A DNA stretch of 64,000 bases from Mycolicibacterium komanii (GCF_001050035.1 NZ_CVTA01000063.1:1-64000), one strand, 5' to 3'; positions 39,923 through 49,846 are shown, counted from the stretch's first letter. Translations and numbers: made by a program. The notes: generated from the letters alone by a model not told the origin.

Positions 39923-40837
39923 GTGACCGACCTGGTGATCCGCAAGATCGGCTGGGAGTTCGACGCAGACGTTCCGTTCAAATGGCAGCCGGTCAATCCC
40001 AACTTCGGGTTGTTCTGCAACGCATTCACGTTCATTGCCGTTCCGTTCGAGCGCTACATCGTCAGCGCGGTACGGATGGCGGCCGACCGGTTCGCCGAGA
40101 ACCCCGCCGTCGCCGACGAGGCCGACGCGTTCCTCAAGCAGGAGGCGCAGCACGCCGCCGCCCACCGCAAGCACATGCTCGCGCTCATCGCGCGCTACCC
40201 CGAACTCGAGCAGTGTTACGCCGACGCCTGCGCGGCTTACGACGCGCTCATCGAGAGCCGGCCGGTCGAGTTCCACCTGGCCTACATCGCGAACCTCGAG
40301 GCGACGTTCACGCCGCTGTTCAAAGTGCTTCTGGACAACCGGGATTCGTTGTTCGGCGGGGGCGACGCGCGCGTCGCATCGCTGATGATATGGCACTTCG
40401 TCGAAGAAATCGAACATCGCAGCTCCGGGCTCATCCTGTGTCAGCACGTCGCACCCAATCCCTGGTATCGCGTTCGCCACATCAAAGGCACGTTCAGCCA
40501 TGTGGCGGGCATCGCCGATGCGATCGCGGGGGAGTTCGACCGCGTCGTCCCGTTCGAGGACCGCGGTGCGTCGACACGCGAACTGTTGTCCGGGGCGTTT
40601 CTGACCGGCGAACTCCAACAGCGCCTCGGCCGCCGGAACGGTAAAGGCGCACCGACGATCTTCCATCCGGTGCCCACGCGCCACTTGCTGACGATGGTGT
40701 GGCGCCTGGCGCTATCGCAGACCCCGTATCACGACCCCGCCGATCAGCCCCTGCCCGAATGGGCGGACACGTGGATGCGGGCCTACGACCGCGGCGACGA
40801 TATGACGTCATTCTTCGGAACGCCCGCAGAAAGGTGA
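39923..40837 (+). CDS. Predicted metal-dependent hydrolase (PF10118-type)
   Basis: A 304-residue all-alpha protein of the ferritin-like PF10118 family. The pattern EADAFLKQEAQHAAAHRKHML, then ANLEATFTPL, then WHFVEEIEHRSSGLIL supplies two ExxH-like metal-ligand pairs, so a di-iron or other dimetal site is likely. Some members act as oxygenases or desaturase-like enzymes; the true reaction is unknown. The GTG at 39923 has GGAGGG 8 bases upstream. It leads a run with the next gene only 4 bases away. Confidence 0.78.
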   Translation: MTDLVIRKIGWEFDADVPFKWQPVNPNFGLFCNAFTFIAVPFERYIVSAVRMAADRFAENPAVADEADAFLKQEAQHAAAHRKHMLALIARYPELEQCYADACAAYDALIESRPVEFHLAYIANLEATFTPLFKVLLDNRDSLFGGGDARVASLMIWHFVEEIEHRSSGLILCQHVAPNPWYRVRHIKGTFSHVAGIADAIAGEFDRVVPFEDRGASTRELLSGAFLTGELQQRLGRRNGKGAPTIFHPVPTRHLLTMVWRLALSQTPYHDPADQPLPEWADTWMRAYDRGDDMTSFFGTPAER

Positions 40838-40841
40838 CCCC

Positions 40842-42005
40842 TTGCTGACCACCAATTACGGCGGCCTGGTGCCGGAGGACGAACTGCTGACGCACCAGAT
40901 CGTCGACACTTTCGCGACAGTGAGTCAGTCCGATCCGTCGTGGACCGAAAAGATCTGGACCATCGCCCACGCGCGGGACAACTCGCTTCAGGTGGTGTTG
41001 GGCGTCGGAAAGTACACCAACAGAGGGGTTTTCGACGGCGCCGCCGGTGTCTGTCGTGGCACCGAACAGTGGACGGTGCGCGCTGGTCGACGACTGTCGT
41101 CGAATCCGTCCGCGCTCGAGGTCGGGCCGATCCGCTACCGCGTTGAGAAGCCGCTGCGCGCTGTGCGAATCAGCCTCGACCCGTCGGAGCACGCGCCGAT
41201 CGCCTTCGACGTCGTGCTCGAGGGCACCTTCGACGCGGCGTTGGAGGATCCGTGGCCCGACCGCAGCCCCGACGGCTACCGCGTCACGCACAACGTACTG
41301 CGCTATCACCAGATCGGCGTGGCCTCAGGTTGGGTTGAGGTCGAGGGTGACCGCACCGAGATCGCGCCCACCGACTGGATCTCGATTCGCGACCACTCGT
41401 GGGGGCTACGGCCGGGCGTCGGCAAGCCCATCCCCGGCTTGCCGCGCGGCGGGCGCAAGATCCAGCAGATGTTCATGACCTGGCTCCCGATGACGATGAC
41501 CCGCCCCGACGGCTCGAAGTACTCGCTGTTCGTCATGTACCAGGAAGAGCGGGGTGACGGCTTCCTCGAAATCCGTTGTCAGGCCGAACAACAGAACGCT
41601 GACGGCACCGCCCACCGGTTCGTCTCCGTCGAACAGGACATGCACTTCACCGACGACAACCGGCGGTTCACTCACGGTGTCGTCACTCTTCTCGACGCCG
41701 ACGGCACGCGCCGGCCCCTGACGGTCACCGCCGCCGGTCCCACCGGATTCCACCTCGGAACCGCCGGTTACTACGGCTGGGCCGACTGGGTCTACGGCCA
41801 GTGGGTCGGCGACCTGAAGGTCGAGGGCAGCCACATCACCGACTGCGACTCGCCGGAGAACGCCCGCAAACTGCATCAACTACGTGACCTGTTGGTCCGT
41901 GTCGACGACCCGGTGGGTGGCGGCTCCGGGTTCGGCAACGCCGAGACGTTCGCGCTGGGGGAGTTTCCCGAGCGCGGGCTGACCGCGCAGAACTCGTTCC
42001 TCTGA
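40842..42005 (+). CDS. Uncharacterised protein, DUF7064/AttH-like
   Basis: A 387-residue protein rich in beta-strand. Repeated Trp/Gly motifs (IRDHSWGLRPGVG, FMTWLPMTMTRPDGS, WVYGQWVGDLKVEG) suggest the two-lipocalin AttH/CrtC-like fold that mycobacteria carry under DUF7064/DUF7065 names. CrtC-like members hydrate carotenoids or bind terpenoids; a substrate-binding or hydratase role is inference only. It starts at TTG 40842 with AGAAAGG upstream, 4 bases after the metal-hydrolase gene, so translation is likely coupled. Confidence 0.65.
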   Translation: MLTTNYGGLVPEDELLTHQIVDTFATVSQSDPSWTEKIWTIAHARDNSLQVVLGVGKYTNRGVFDGAAGVCRGTEQWTVRAGRRLSSNPSALEVGPIRYRVEKPLRAVRISLDPSEHAPIAFDVVLEGTFDAALEDPWPDRSPDGYRVTHNVLRYHQIGVASGWVEVEGDRTEIAPTDWISIRDHSWGLRPGVGKPIPGLPRGGRKIQQMFMTWLPMTMTRPDGSKYSLFVMYQEERGDGFLEIRCQAEQQNADGTAHRFVSVEQDMHFTDDNRRFTHGVVTLLDADGTRRPLTVTAAGPTGFHLGTAGYYGWADWVYGQWVGDLKVEGSHITDCDSPENARKLHQLRDLLVRVDDPVGGGSGFGNAETFALGEFPERGLTAQNSFL

Positions 42006-42045
42006 GGCGCGCGGCGTCAGCGGCTCTCAATGCGCGCCCAGCTGA

Positions 42046-42061
42046 GTATTGTGTACTATAC
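42046..42061. promoter_or_regulatory. Palindromic operator candidate overlapping a -10
   Basis: GTATTGTGTACTATAC is self-complementary at 12 of 16 positions and AT-rich. It contains TACTAT, a good -10, ending about eight bases before the ATG at 42067. A repressor here would control the iron-sulfur gene separately from the two genes before it. Confidence 0.5.
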
Positions 42062-42066
42062 CTAGC

Positions 42067-43095
42067 ATGGTGCAGAGAGCCGGACGCCTGGAAGACCACC
42101 CCACCGTGCGCAAGGTGCGCGCCCGGCCGAGGCGGGCGCCCGGCGTCGTCGACGCGGACTGGCTGCGCCGGATGTGCCTCGAGGCCGGCGCTGACGACGT
42201 CGCATTCGCCGGCATCGACAACCCGGAGTTGGCGTCGGAGCGTGAGCACGCCGACGCCGCCCTGCCCGGCGTGCGGAGTTACATCTCGCTCGTAGTGCGG
42301 ATGAACCGCGACAACGTCCGCTCGACGGCCCGCAGCGTGGCCAACCAGGAGTTCCACCGCAGCGGCGAGATCATGAACGAGGCGGCCCATCGCATCACCC
42401 GCGCGCTCCAGGATGCGGGCTATCGGGCGATCAATCCGTCGATGTCGTTCCCGATGGAGATGGACCGCTATCCCGGGCGCATCTGGGTGATCGCGCACAA
42501 GCCCGTCGCCGTGGCGGCCGGATTGGGTGTGATGGGCATTCACCGCAACGTCATTCATCCGAAGTTCGGCAACTTCATCCTGCTCGGAACCATTCTTCTC
42601 GCCGCACCCATCTCCAGTTATGGTGAACCGCTCGATTATTCACCGTGCCTGGAATGCAAGCTGTGCGTCGCGGCCTGTCCTGTCGGCGCCATCAAGAAAG
42701 ATGGTGACTTCGACTTCCTCGCCTGCTCGGTGCACAACTACCGCGAGTTCATGGGTGGTTTCACCGACTGGGTGCAGACCGTCGCCGATAGCGAGGACGG
42801 CGCCGACTTCCGCTCCCGGGTGAGTGATTCCGAGAACGCATCGATGTGGCAGAGCCTGTCGTTCAAGGCGAACTACAAGGCTGCCTACTGTCTGGCGGTG
42901 TGCCCGGCGGGCGAAGACGTGATCGAGCCGTATCTCGACGACCGCAAGGCGTTCATGGACCTGGTGCTACGGCCGCTGCAGGACAAGAAGGAGATGCTCT
43001 ACGTGCTACCTGATTCGCCGGCCAAAGAGCACGCCGAGCGCCGGTTCCCGCACAAACAGGTGAAGGTCGTCGGCAGCGGGATCCGCGGCGTGTGA
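42067..43095 (+). CDS. 4Fe-4S protein, QueG/reductive-dehalogenase-like
   Basis: A 342-residue iron-sulfur protein. The first cluster motif is CLECKLCVAACPVGAI, and CLAVCPAGED late in the protein gives ligands for a second cluster, the arrangement found in epoxyqueuosine reductase and reductive dehalogenases. The N-terminal part would form the cobalamin-binding region in those families, but I cannot prove it. The ATG at 42067 immediately follows a -10-like element, so the mRNA is probably leaderless. Its partner genes upstream suggest an anaerobic or low-potential reduction step. Confidence 0.75.
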   Translation: MVQRAGRLEDHPTVRKVRARPRRAPGVVDADWLRRMCLEAGADDVAFAGIDNPELASEREHADAALPGVRSYISLVVRMNRDNVRSTARSVANQEFHRSGEIMNEAAHRITRALQDAGYRAINPSMSFPMEMDRYPGRIWVIAHKPVAVAAGLGVMGIHRNVIHPKFGNFILLGTILLAAPISSYGEPLDYSPCLECKLCVAACPVGAIKKDGDFDFLACSVHNYREFMGGFTDWVQTVADSEDGADFRSRVSDSENASMWQSLSFKANYKAAYCLAVCPAGEDVIEPYLDDRKAFMDLVLRPLQDKKEMLYVLPDSPAKEHAERRFPHKQVKVVGSGIRGV

Positions 43096-43152
43096 CCGGG
43101 GCCGCGGCCGACCCGCGGAATACATCGTCGTCGAGTCGGCGTTTGGCCATGC

Positions 43153-43866
43153 ATGAAGACGAGACTGCCGCTGCGTCGGCTGATGATCATGGTTGCGGCA
43201 GCGCTCATCTCGGGTGCATCGCTGAGCGCACCCCTGATGGCGACGGCCGCCGCGGCGCCCAGCGGCGAATGTCCGGACGTGCAAGTGGTGTTCGCGCGCG
43301 GCACTGGGGAGCCGGTTGGCATCGGCCGCGTCGGGCAGGGTTTCGTCGATGCGCTGCGCCCGCTCGCGGCCGACAAGTCGATCGCGGTGTACGCGGTCAA
43401 CTATCCCGCGACGCGTGACTTCCTGCGCGCCGCCGAGGGCGCCAACGACGCCAGCCTGTTCGTGCAGAACCTGGCGACCACCTGTCCGGACACCAGAATC
43501 GTGCTCGGCGGGTATTCGCAGGGCGCGGCCGTCATCGACGCGATCGCGCTGGCGAACACGCCGACACTCGGGTTCACGCAGCCGCTGCCCGCGGCCGTCG
43601 CCGACCACGTGGCCGCGGTCGCGGTGTTCGGCAACCCCTCCGTCCGTCTGCTCGGCGGTCCGCTGACCGCATTGAGCCCCGGATACGGCGCCAAGACCAT
43701 CGACCTGTGCAACGGCGCGGATCCGGTGTGCTCCAACGGAAACGACGTGGCGGCGCACAGCCTCTACGTTGAGTCGGGACTCGCCACGCAGGCGGCGCAG
43801 TTCACCGCCGCGCGACTCGGCGGCGGGGCGCCGATCACCACGCTGGCCGGCCACACCGGAGGCTGA
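43153..43866 (+). CDS. Cutinase-family serine esterase, secreted
   Basis: A 237-residue cutinase (Culp-type). A Sec signal peptide ends around residues 33-36 (ATAAAAPSG). Mature motifs: DVQVVFARGTGEPVGIGRVG, nucleophile GYSQGA (Ser122), the Asp in CNGADPVC and the His in AAHSLY. Paired cysteines are at the usual positions. Mycobacterial cutinases hydrolyse lipid esters outside the cell. It converges on pth with 3 bases between stops. Confidence 0.92.
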   Translation: MKTRLPLRRLMIMVAAALISGASLSAPLMATAAAAPSGECPDVQVVFARGTGEPVGIGRVGQGFVDALRPLAADKSIAVYAVNYPATRDFLRAAEGANDASLFVQNLATTCPDTRIVLGGYSQGAAVIDAIALANTPTLGFTQPLPAAVADHVAAVAVFGNPSVRLLGGPLTALSPGYGAKTIDLCNGADPVCSNGNDVAAHSLYVESGLATQAAQFTAARLGGGAPITTLAGHTGG

Positions 43867-43869
43867 CGC

Positions 43870-44481
43870 TCAGCCCCAGGCGTGCACGATGTTCTGCGCT
43901 GGTTCGACGCCTTGGGCGACCAGGATCTCGGTGGCGTCGGCGGCCTGCTCGCAGATCGTCGGGACGTCCTTCCACTCCGCGGAGGTGAAGGTGCTCAGCA
44001 CGAACTTCGCACCGTCCATGCGGCCGGGCGGTCGCCCGATGCCGATGCGAACACGCTGAAAGTCGTTGCTGCTCAACGCCGAAGCGACCGACCGCAGACC
44101 GTTGTGCCCGGCCACGCCGCCGCCGAACTTCAGCCGGATCCGACCGAAGTCGATGTCGAGCTCGTCATGGATCACCACGACGTCGGCGGGTGGCACCGAG
44201 TAGAACTTGGCCAACGGGCCGACCTGCCGACCCGACTCGTTCATATAGGTGCGCGGTTTGGCCAGCACCACGGCGCGCCCGCCGAGGCGGCCGGTGACCA
44301 CCTCGGCGCCCGACTTCTTGTGCACCTTGAATCCCGAACCGATGCGGTCGGCGAGGATGTCGGCGACGAGGAACCCGAGGTTGTGCCGCGTGGTGGCGTA
44401 CTGCGGTCCCGGGTTGCCCAGGCCGACCACGAGCTGGGGGTACCTCCCGCCCGCCCGCGGGCAGGGGGATGGTTCGGCCAT
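43870..44481 (-). CDS. pth: Peptidyl-tRNA hydrolase
   Basis: A 203-residue enzyme releasing tRNA from stalled peptidyl-t[24 protein letters not shown] carries the catalytic His, followed by [10 protein letters not shown] and [13 protein letters not shown]. It starts six bases after the rplY stop on the same strand; this rplY-pth pairing is conserved. Confidence 0.95.
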   Translation of the reverse strand: MAEPSPCPRAGGRYPQLVVGLGNPGPQYATTRHNLGFLVADILADRIGSGFKVHKKSGAEVVTGRLGGRAVVLAKPRTYMNESGRQVGPLAKFYSVPPADVVVIHDELDIDFGRIRLKFGGGVAGHNGLRSVASALSSNDFQRVRIGIGRPPGRMDGAKFVLSTFTSAEWKDVPTICEQAADATEILVAQGVEPAQNIVHAWG

Positions 44482-44487
44482 GCCGGA

Positions 44488-45159
44488 CTACTCGGAGTCT
44501 TCGGCGGGCGCCGCTTCGGCGGAGTCGCCCTCTTCGGCCGCCTCCGCGGTCTCGGCGGCTTCCTCCTCGGCTGTCTCGCCACCGGTATCGGCCTCGAGCT
44601 CCTCGGCCGACGGCGCCTCGACGACGTTGACCACCAGCATCTCCGGATCCGAGATCAGAGTGACGCCGGACGGCAGCCCGATCGACCCGGCGCTGAACTG
44701 CGTGCCGGCCTCGACACCCTCGACCGAGATCGTCAGCTGCTGAGGAATCGACAGCGCATCGGCCTCGACCTCGACCGTGCTGGCGTCCTGGGTGACCAAC
44801 GTGCCGGGCACCGCTTCACCCTCGATGACGACGTTGACCTCGACGACCACCTTCTCGCCGCGCCGCACGACGAGCAGGTCGGCGTGCGTGATGGTGCGGC
44901 GGATCGGGTGAATGTCGAGGGCCTTGGTCAGCGCGAGCTGTTCCTTGCCGTCGATGTCGAGCGTGAGGACCGCGTTGGTGCCCGCGTTGCGGAGGACGGC
45001 GGCGAAATCGTGGCCGTCGAGTTCGAGGTGCTGCGGATCGCTGCCGTGGCCGTAGAGGACGGCTGGCACCTTGCCGTTGCGGCGGGCGCGGCGTGATGCG
45101 CCCTTGCCGGTCTCGGTGCGAACCGCGGCGGTCAGGTTGTTGGGGGCGTTCTTCGCCAT
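44488..45159 (-). CDS. rplY: 50S ribosomal protein L25/Ctc
   Basis: A 223-residue long form (TL5/Ctc) of L25 that binds 5S rRNA. N-terminal 5S-binding domain: [22 protein letters not shown]-terminal Ctc domain then a very acidic Glu/Ala tail (about residues 188-223). The ATG at 45159 is in the usual context. Transcribed with pth. Confidence 0.95.
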   Translation of the reverse strand: MAKNAPNNLTAAVRTETGKGASRRARRNGKVPAVLYGHGSDPQHLELDGHDFAAVLRNAGTNAVLTLDIDGKEQLALTKALDIHPIRRTITHADLLVVRRGEKVVVEVNVVIEGEAVPGTLVTQDASTVEVEADALSIPQQLTISVEGVEAGTQFSAGSIGLPSGVTLISDPEMLVVNVVEAPSAEELEADTGGETAEEEAAETAEAAEEGDSAEAAPAEDSE

Positions 45160-45301
45160 GAGGTGGGTGCTCCTGTCGTGTGCTCAGCACGGCCAGGGCT
45201 CAACCACAAGAGTTTCGCGTCGATAACGGTGACTCCGCTTGCGCGGCCACCCTCGCCGTGATCACCGGTCAGGGTAGCCGGAAATACCGCTGCCGCCCAA
45301 A

Positions 45302-46174
45302 TCAGAGCGGGAACTTGGTGTCGGTGAGCTGCTCGGAGAGCTCCCACAGCGCGGTCGCGGTCTTGCCGTCGCGGGCCAGCGGGCTGCGCAGCTGCGTCGG
45401 GCCCGTGGGACCGCGGCTGCCGAACCGCGGGCCGACGAAGGTGTCGCCCGGCAGGTCCTGGGCCACCGCGTACAGCGTCTGGCGGGCCCCGAACTCGGCA
45501 TCGGTGGCGAACAGCCGGTTGGCCGCGAGCCAGACACGGGTCCCGACCGGGTTGCCGGTCTGGCCCTGCAGGTTGGTCGCGGAGTAGCCGGGGTGCGCGG
45601 CGATCGCCCTGATCGGCGAGCCGGCCTCGGTGAGCCGGCGCTGCAGTTCCTTGGTGAACAGCAGGTTCGCGAGCTTCGACTGGCCGTACGCGGGCCACGC
45701 CAGATACGGCCGGGCCTTCCAGTTGAGGTCCTTGAGGTTGATCCGGCCGAACATGTGCATCATCGACGACACCGTCACGATCCGGTCGCTGATCTTGGGC
45801 AGCAGCAGGTTGGTCAGCGCGAAGTGACCAAGGTGGTTGGTGCCGATTTGACTCTCGAACCCGTCGACGGTCAGCGCGTACGGCACGGCCATGATCCCGG
45901 CATTGTTGACCAGCACGTCGACCGCGTCGACGCCGTCGGCGAAGGTGCGGACGGACGCGAGGTCCTGCAGATCGAGTTTGCGGACCTCGACGTCACCGGT
46001 GATCGCCCCCGCGGCTTCGTCGCCCTTCGCGGTGTTGCGGACGGCCAGGATGACCTTGGCGCCGGCGCCGGCCAGTTCCCGCGCCGTGATGAGCCCGAGG
46101 CCGCTGTTGGCGCCGGTGACGATGACGGTGCGTCCGGCGAAGGAGGGCAGATCTGCGGCGGTCCAATCGCTCAT
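45302..46174 (-). CDS. SDR family oxidoreductase (protochlorophyllide-reductase-like)
   Basis: A 290-residue SDR. Motifs: VIVTGANSGLGLITARELA, NNAGIMAVPY, VSSMMHMFG and YGQSKLANLLF. This is the long-tailed SDR subgroup often named protochlorophyllide or retinol dehydrogenase-like; the substrate is unknown. The ATG at 46174 follows AAGGTGG. It starts 17 bases after the lpqT stop. Confidence 0.87.
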   Translation of the reverse strand: MSDWTAADLPSFAGRTVIVTGANSGLGLITARELAGAGAKVILAVRNTAKGDEAAGAITGDVEVRKLDLQDLASVRTFADGVDAVDVLVNNAGIMAVPYALTVDGFESQIGTNHLGHFALTNLLLPKISDRIVTVSSMMHMFGRINLKDLNWKARPYLAWPAYGQSKLANLLFTKELQRRLTEAGSPIRAIAAHPGYSATNLQGQTGNPVGTRVWLAANRLFATDAEFGARQTLYAVAQDLPGDTFVGPRFGSRGPTGPTQLRSPLARDGKTATALWELSEQLTDTKFPL

Positions 46175-46191
46175 GGCGACCACCTTATGCG

Positions 46192-46872
46192 CTACTTCGG
46201 CGGCGGCTTGGGGACGGCGACGTTGAAGCCGCCGATGATCTTCTCGATGCCGGGGGCCTCCTCGACCGCCTTGTCCGCGTACCCCGTGACCGTGAACTGG
46301 ATGAGATACCGCTGCTTGGCGGGCGGTGCGCCGGTCGCGATCACGATGCGGTTGTAGCTGTGCATCCGCGCGCCGTTCAGGTCGTAGCTGCCCTCGATCA
46401 TCGCCGACGGGAAACCCTTGAAGTCGTCCATGGAGGCGTTGAGGCGCTTGAAGTTCTGCGACATCTCGGCGTCGACGTATCCGTGCTTGATCGCCTCCCG
46501 CGGATCGAAGTCACCGGTCAGCTTCATCACCACCAGCATGGCGATCGGGTAGGTCTCGCCCTTCGCGATCACCCTGGTCCCGGGTGCGAAGTTCGTGTTG
46601 AAGTACGGCTGCCACCCCGCGGGTGTCGGATACGAGACCGTCAGATCGGTGAGCTTTTCGGGGAAGACGGGCTGGCCCTTCACGCCTGCCCGTTCCAGGA
46701 AAGTCGCGATGGGCACCGGCTTCTGGTCATCGGACGCTTCGGTGGACGTCGGCGAGGACGACGTCGACCACACCGACTGGTAGTTGGGCGGTTCGGTGCC
46801 ACAGGCGGACACGACGGTCGCGCCGACGACCGCCACCGCACCGGCCAGAAGCGCAAAGCCCCGGCGTCTCAC
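46192..46872 (-). CDS. lpqT: Lipoprotein LpqT
   Basis: A 226-residue lipoprotein with lipobox VSAC (Cys24). A short Ser/Thr linker is followed by the LpqN/LpqT-type domain (LTVSYPTPAGWQPYFN, LNGARMHSYNRIVIATG). It is a family relative of the lipoprotein at 9528. It begins at GTG 46872, overlapping the arsC stop (GTGA, 46869-46872). M. tuberculosis Rv1016c is LpqT. Confidence 0.9.
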   Translation of the reverse strand: MRRRGFALLAGAVAVVGATVVSACGTEPPNYQSVWSTSSSPTSTEASDDQKPVPIATFLERAGVKGQPVFPEKLTDLTVSYPTPAGWQPYFNTNFAPGTRVIAKGETYPIAMLVVMKLTGDFDPREAIKHGYVDAEMSQNFKRLNASMDDFKGFPSAMIEGSYDLNGARMHSYNRIVIATGAPPAKQRYLIQFTVTGYADKAVEEAPGIEKIIGGFNVAVPKPPPK

Positions 46873-47213
46873 AGAATTTCGCGCACCGTGTCGATCGGGC
46901 GGGCCAGGCGGGTGCCCTTCGAGGTGACGACGAACGGACGCTCGATGAGGATCGGATTCGCGACCATCGCATCGAGCAGTTCGTCGTCGGAGGCATCCGC
47001 CAACCCGAGCTCGCGGTACACCGATTCCTTCTTGCGCACAGCGGCCCGCACCTCGATGCCGGCGTCGGCGATCATCTTCTCCAGCTCGGCGCGGGTCGGC
47101 GGCGTCTTCAGATATTGGACGATCTCGGGTTCGATCCCGTTCTCCCGCAACAGATCCAGCGTCTTACGCGAGGTCGAACACTTGGGGTTGTGATAGATGA
47201 CATTGTCCGGCAT
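46869..47213 (-). CDS. arsC: ArsC/Spx-family arsenate reductase-like protein
   Basis: A 114-residue thioredoxin-fold protein. Catalytic motif NPKCSTSRKTL (Cys12), followed by KTPPTRAELEKMI and the late motif NPILIERPFVV, typical of glutaredoxin-type ArsC. No other arsenic genes are near, so it could have a general redox role. The ATG at 47213 directly abuts the prs stop and the gene overlaps lpqT by 4 bases. Confidence 0.85.
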   Translation of the reverse strand: MPDNVIYHNPKCSTSRKTLDLLRENGIEPEIVQYLKTPPTRAELEKMIADAGIEVRAAVRKKESVYRELGLADASDDELLDAMVANPILIERPFVVTSKGTRLARPIDTVREIL

Positions 47214-48194
47214 TTATGCCGACCCGTCGAAAAGACTGGTGACAGAACCGTTGTCGAACACCGCGCGGATCGTGTTCGCCAACAGCGGCGCGATCGACAG
47301 CACGGTCAACTGCGGGAACCGCTTGTCCTCGCCGATCGGCAGCGTGTTCGTGACGATCACCTCGCAGGCCCCCGAATCGGCGAGCCGCTCCCGCGCGGGA
47401 TCGGAGAGCACACCGTGCGTCGCCGCGATGATCACGTCGCCCGCACCGTCCTGCTTGAGCAGTTTGACCGCGCCGGCGATGGTGCCGCCGGTGTCGATCA
47501 TGTCGTCGGTCAGCACGCAGGTCTTGCCCCGCACGTCGCCGACGACGCGGTTGGACACCACCTCGTTGGGCTTCAGCGGGTCGCGGGTCTTGTGGATGAA
47601 CGCCAGTGGAACGCCGCCCAGGGAGTCGGCCCACTTCTCGGCGACGCGGACTCGACCGGAGTCCGGCGACACGACGACCATGTCGTGATCGGCGTAGTGC
47701 TCGGCGATGTACCCGGTGAGCAGCTTCTGCGCGCGCATGTGGTCGACCGGGCCGTCGAAGAAGCCCTGGATCTGGTCGGTGTGCAGGTCGACGGTGACGA
47801 TCCGGTCCGCGCCCGCCGTCTTGAGCAGGTCGGCGACCAGCCGCGCCGAGATCGGTTCACGCCCGCGGTGCTTCTTGTCCTGCCGTGCGTACGGGTAGAA
47901 CGGCAGGATCGCGGTGATCCGCTTGGCGCTGCCGCGCTTGAGCGCGTCGAGCATGATCAGCTGTTCCATCAGGTGCTCGTTCAGCGGCGCCGGATGGCTC
48001 TGCAGCACGAACGCGTCGCAGCCGCGAACGGACTCGTCGAACCGGACGAAGATCTCGCCGTTGGCGAAGTCCCGCGCGGTCTGCGCCGTCACGGGTACGT
48101 CGAGTTCCTTGGCGACCTGCTCCGCGAGTTCGGGGTGCGCCCGACCCGAGAACAACATCAAGTTTTTGCGATTGTCGGTCCACTCGGTGCCCAC
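47214..48194 (-). CDS. prs: Ribose-phosphate pyrophosphokinase
   Basis: A 326-residue PRPP synthetase, supplying phosphoribosyl pyrophosphate for purines, pyrimidines, His, Trp and the arabinan donor DPA. Motifs: FVRFDESVRGCDAFVLQS, FYPYARQDKKHRGREPIS, VVSPDSGRVRVAEKW and the PRPP loop VLTDDMIDTGGTI. It starts at GTG 48194. A good -10, TAGGAT, is found on the minus strand at 48230-48235. Confidence 0.95.
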   Translation of the reverse strand: MGTEWTDNRKNLMLFSGRAHPELAEQVAKELDVPVTAQTARDFANGEIFVRFDESVRGCDAFVLQSHPAPLNEHLMEQLIMLDALKRGSAKRITAILPFYPYARQDKKHRGREPISARLVADLLKTAGADRIVTVDLHTDQIQGFFDGPVDHMRAQKLLTGYIAEHYADHDMVVVSPDSGRVRVAEKWADSLGGVPLAFIHKTRDPLKPNEVVSNRVVGDVRGKTCVLTDDMIDTGGTIAGAVKLLKQDGAGDVIIAATHGVLSDPARERLADSGACEVIVTNTLPIGEDKRFPQLTVLSIAPLLANTIRAVFDNGSVTSLFDGSA

Positions 48195-48292
48195 AGTGCG
48201 CCCTCAAGGTCGGGGATCGATACCGGCTAATCCTACGTAGGTTGACGCGCCGGCCGTGCCCGGGTGGCCAGATTGTGAACGGCCGGGGGCGA

Positions 48293-49780
48293 TCACTGTG
48301 GCTCGGCGGTGTCCTTGTCGGGCTGTTCGCCCTCGTCGCGGCCGGTCGCCTGTTCCGCGGCGCGGGCCGCTGCCGACCCCGGTCGCTTGCGCGCCACCCA
48401 ACCCTCGATGTTGCGCTGCGGACCCGCCGAGACGGCGAGCGCGCCGGGCGGCACATCGTCTCGCACGACGGTCCCCGCGCCGGTGTAGGCGCCGTCGCCG
48501 ATGGTGACCGGGGCGACGAACATCGTGTCCGACCCGGTGCGGACATGCGAGCCGATCTTGGTGCGGCTCTTGGTCTCGCCGTCGTAGTTGACGAAGACGC
48601 TCGACGCTCCGATGTTGCTGTGTTCGCCGATGTCGGCGTCGCCGACATAGGTCAGGTGCGGCACCTTGGTGCCGGAGCCGATCGTCGCGTTCTTCGTCTC
48701 GACGAAGGCGCCCAGCTTGCCGTCGGCGCCGAGCACGGTGCCCGGCCGCAGGTAGGTGAACGGTCCGACCGTCGCGCCGTCACCGATCACCGAGGAGCTG
48801 CCGTGCGTGCGGCACACGGTCGCACCGTCCCCGACGGTCACGTCGGCCAGCGTGGTGTCGGGCCCGATCTCACACCGTCCGCCGACGCGGGTGCCGTCGA
48901 GCAGCTGGGTGCCCGGTTTGACGACGGTGTCGCGGCCGATGGCCACGTCGACGTCGATCCAGGTGGTGGCGGGGTCGATGACCGTGACCCCGGCCCGCTG
49001 GTGGGCAGCGACGATGCGCCGGTTCAACTCGGCGCTCAGCTCGGCGAGCTGCACACGATCGTTGACCCCCGCGACCAGCATCGAATCGTCGACGTGCATG
49101 GACAGCACGACGTGCCCGTCGGACCGCACGATCGAGATGACGTCGGTCAGGTACTGCTCCTGCTGGGCGTTGTCCGAGCTCAGACGGCTCAAGGCGGACC
49201 GCAGTACTTGGCCGTCGAACGCGTACACACCGGCATTGACCTCCGTGATGGCCTGCTGTTCGGGGGTGGCGTCCGCCTGCTCGACGATGCCGAGCAGCTC
49301 ACCGCCGTCCGATGTGCGCAGGACGCGTCCGTATCCGGTCGGGTCGGGCAGCGCGGTCGTGAGCACCGTCGCCGCGGCCGGCCGGGAGGTGTGCGTGCTG
49401 ACCAGCTCGGCCAGCGTGTCGGCGTCCAGCAGGGGCACGTCGCCCGAGGTCACCACCACGGTCCCGGCGAAGTCGGCCGGAAGCGCCGTCAGGCCGCACT
49501 GCACGGCGTGCCCGGTGCCCAGCTGCTGTTCCTGCGTCGCGGTGTTGATGGGGCGGCCCAGCTCGGTGGCCAGTCGCTCCACTTCGGGCGTCACCTGGTC
49601 GCGGTCCTTACCGACCACGACGACCACGTGCTGGGGCGCGGCCTTGGCGACGGCCAGCAGCGCGTGCGCGAGCATGGTGCGGCCCGCCAGCGTGTGCAGC
49701 ACTTTCGGGGTGTCGGAGCGCATCCGGGTTCCCGCGCCGGCCGCCAGAACGACCACCGCGGTGTCGGTGGCTGCCGTCAT
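48293..49780 (-). CDS. glmU: Bifunctional GlmU (GlcN-1-P acetyltransferase / GlcNAc-1-P uridyltransferase)
   Basis: A 495-residue enzyme making UDP-GlcNAc for peptidoglycan. The N-terminal pyrophosphorylase domain has [18 protein letters not shown]; the C-terminal part is a left-handed beta-helix (hexad repeats such as [16 protein letters not shown] and [10 protein letters not shown]). A short Ala/Glu tail follows. The glmU-prs pair (98-base gap) joins two precursor pathways for cell wall. Confidence 0.96.
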   Translation of the reverse strand: MTAATDTAVVVLAAGAGTRMRSDTPKVLHTLAGRTMLAHALLAVAKAAPQHVVVVVGKDRDQVTPEVERLATELGRPINTATQEQQLGTGHAVQCGLTALPADFAGTVVVTSGDVPLLDADTLAELVSTHTSRPAAATVLTTALPDPTGYGRVLRTSDGGELLGIVEQADATPEQQAITEVNAGVYAFDGQVLRSALSRLSSDNAQQEQYLTDVISIVRSDGHVVLSMHVDDSMLVAGVNDRVQLAELSAELNRRIVAAHQRAGVTVIDPATTWIDVDVAIGRDTVVKPGTQLLDGTRVGGRCEIGPDTTLADVTVGDGATVCRTHGSSSVIGDGATVGPFTYLRPGTVLGADGKLGAFVETKNATIGSGTKVPHLTYVGDADIGEHSNIGASSVFVNYDGETKSRTKIGSHVRTGSDTMFVAPVTIGDGAYTGAGTVVRDDVPPGALAVSAGPQRNIEGWVARKRPGSAAARAAEQATGRDEGEQPDKDTAEPQ

Positions 49781-49846
49781 CCGGTCTCCTGCCTATCGGA
49801 TGTGCAATTCGTACGCGACTCGCTGGTGACGCGGTCTCGCTCGCTG

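Noticed and set aside
46869..47213. Arsenic-resistance locus
   Set aside because: Only the ArsC-like gene is present, in an operon-like row with lpqT and prs; no arsR or efflux gene is near.
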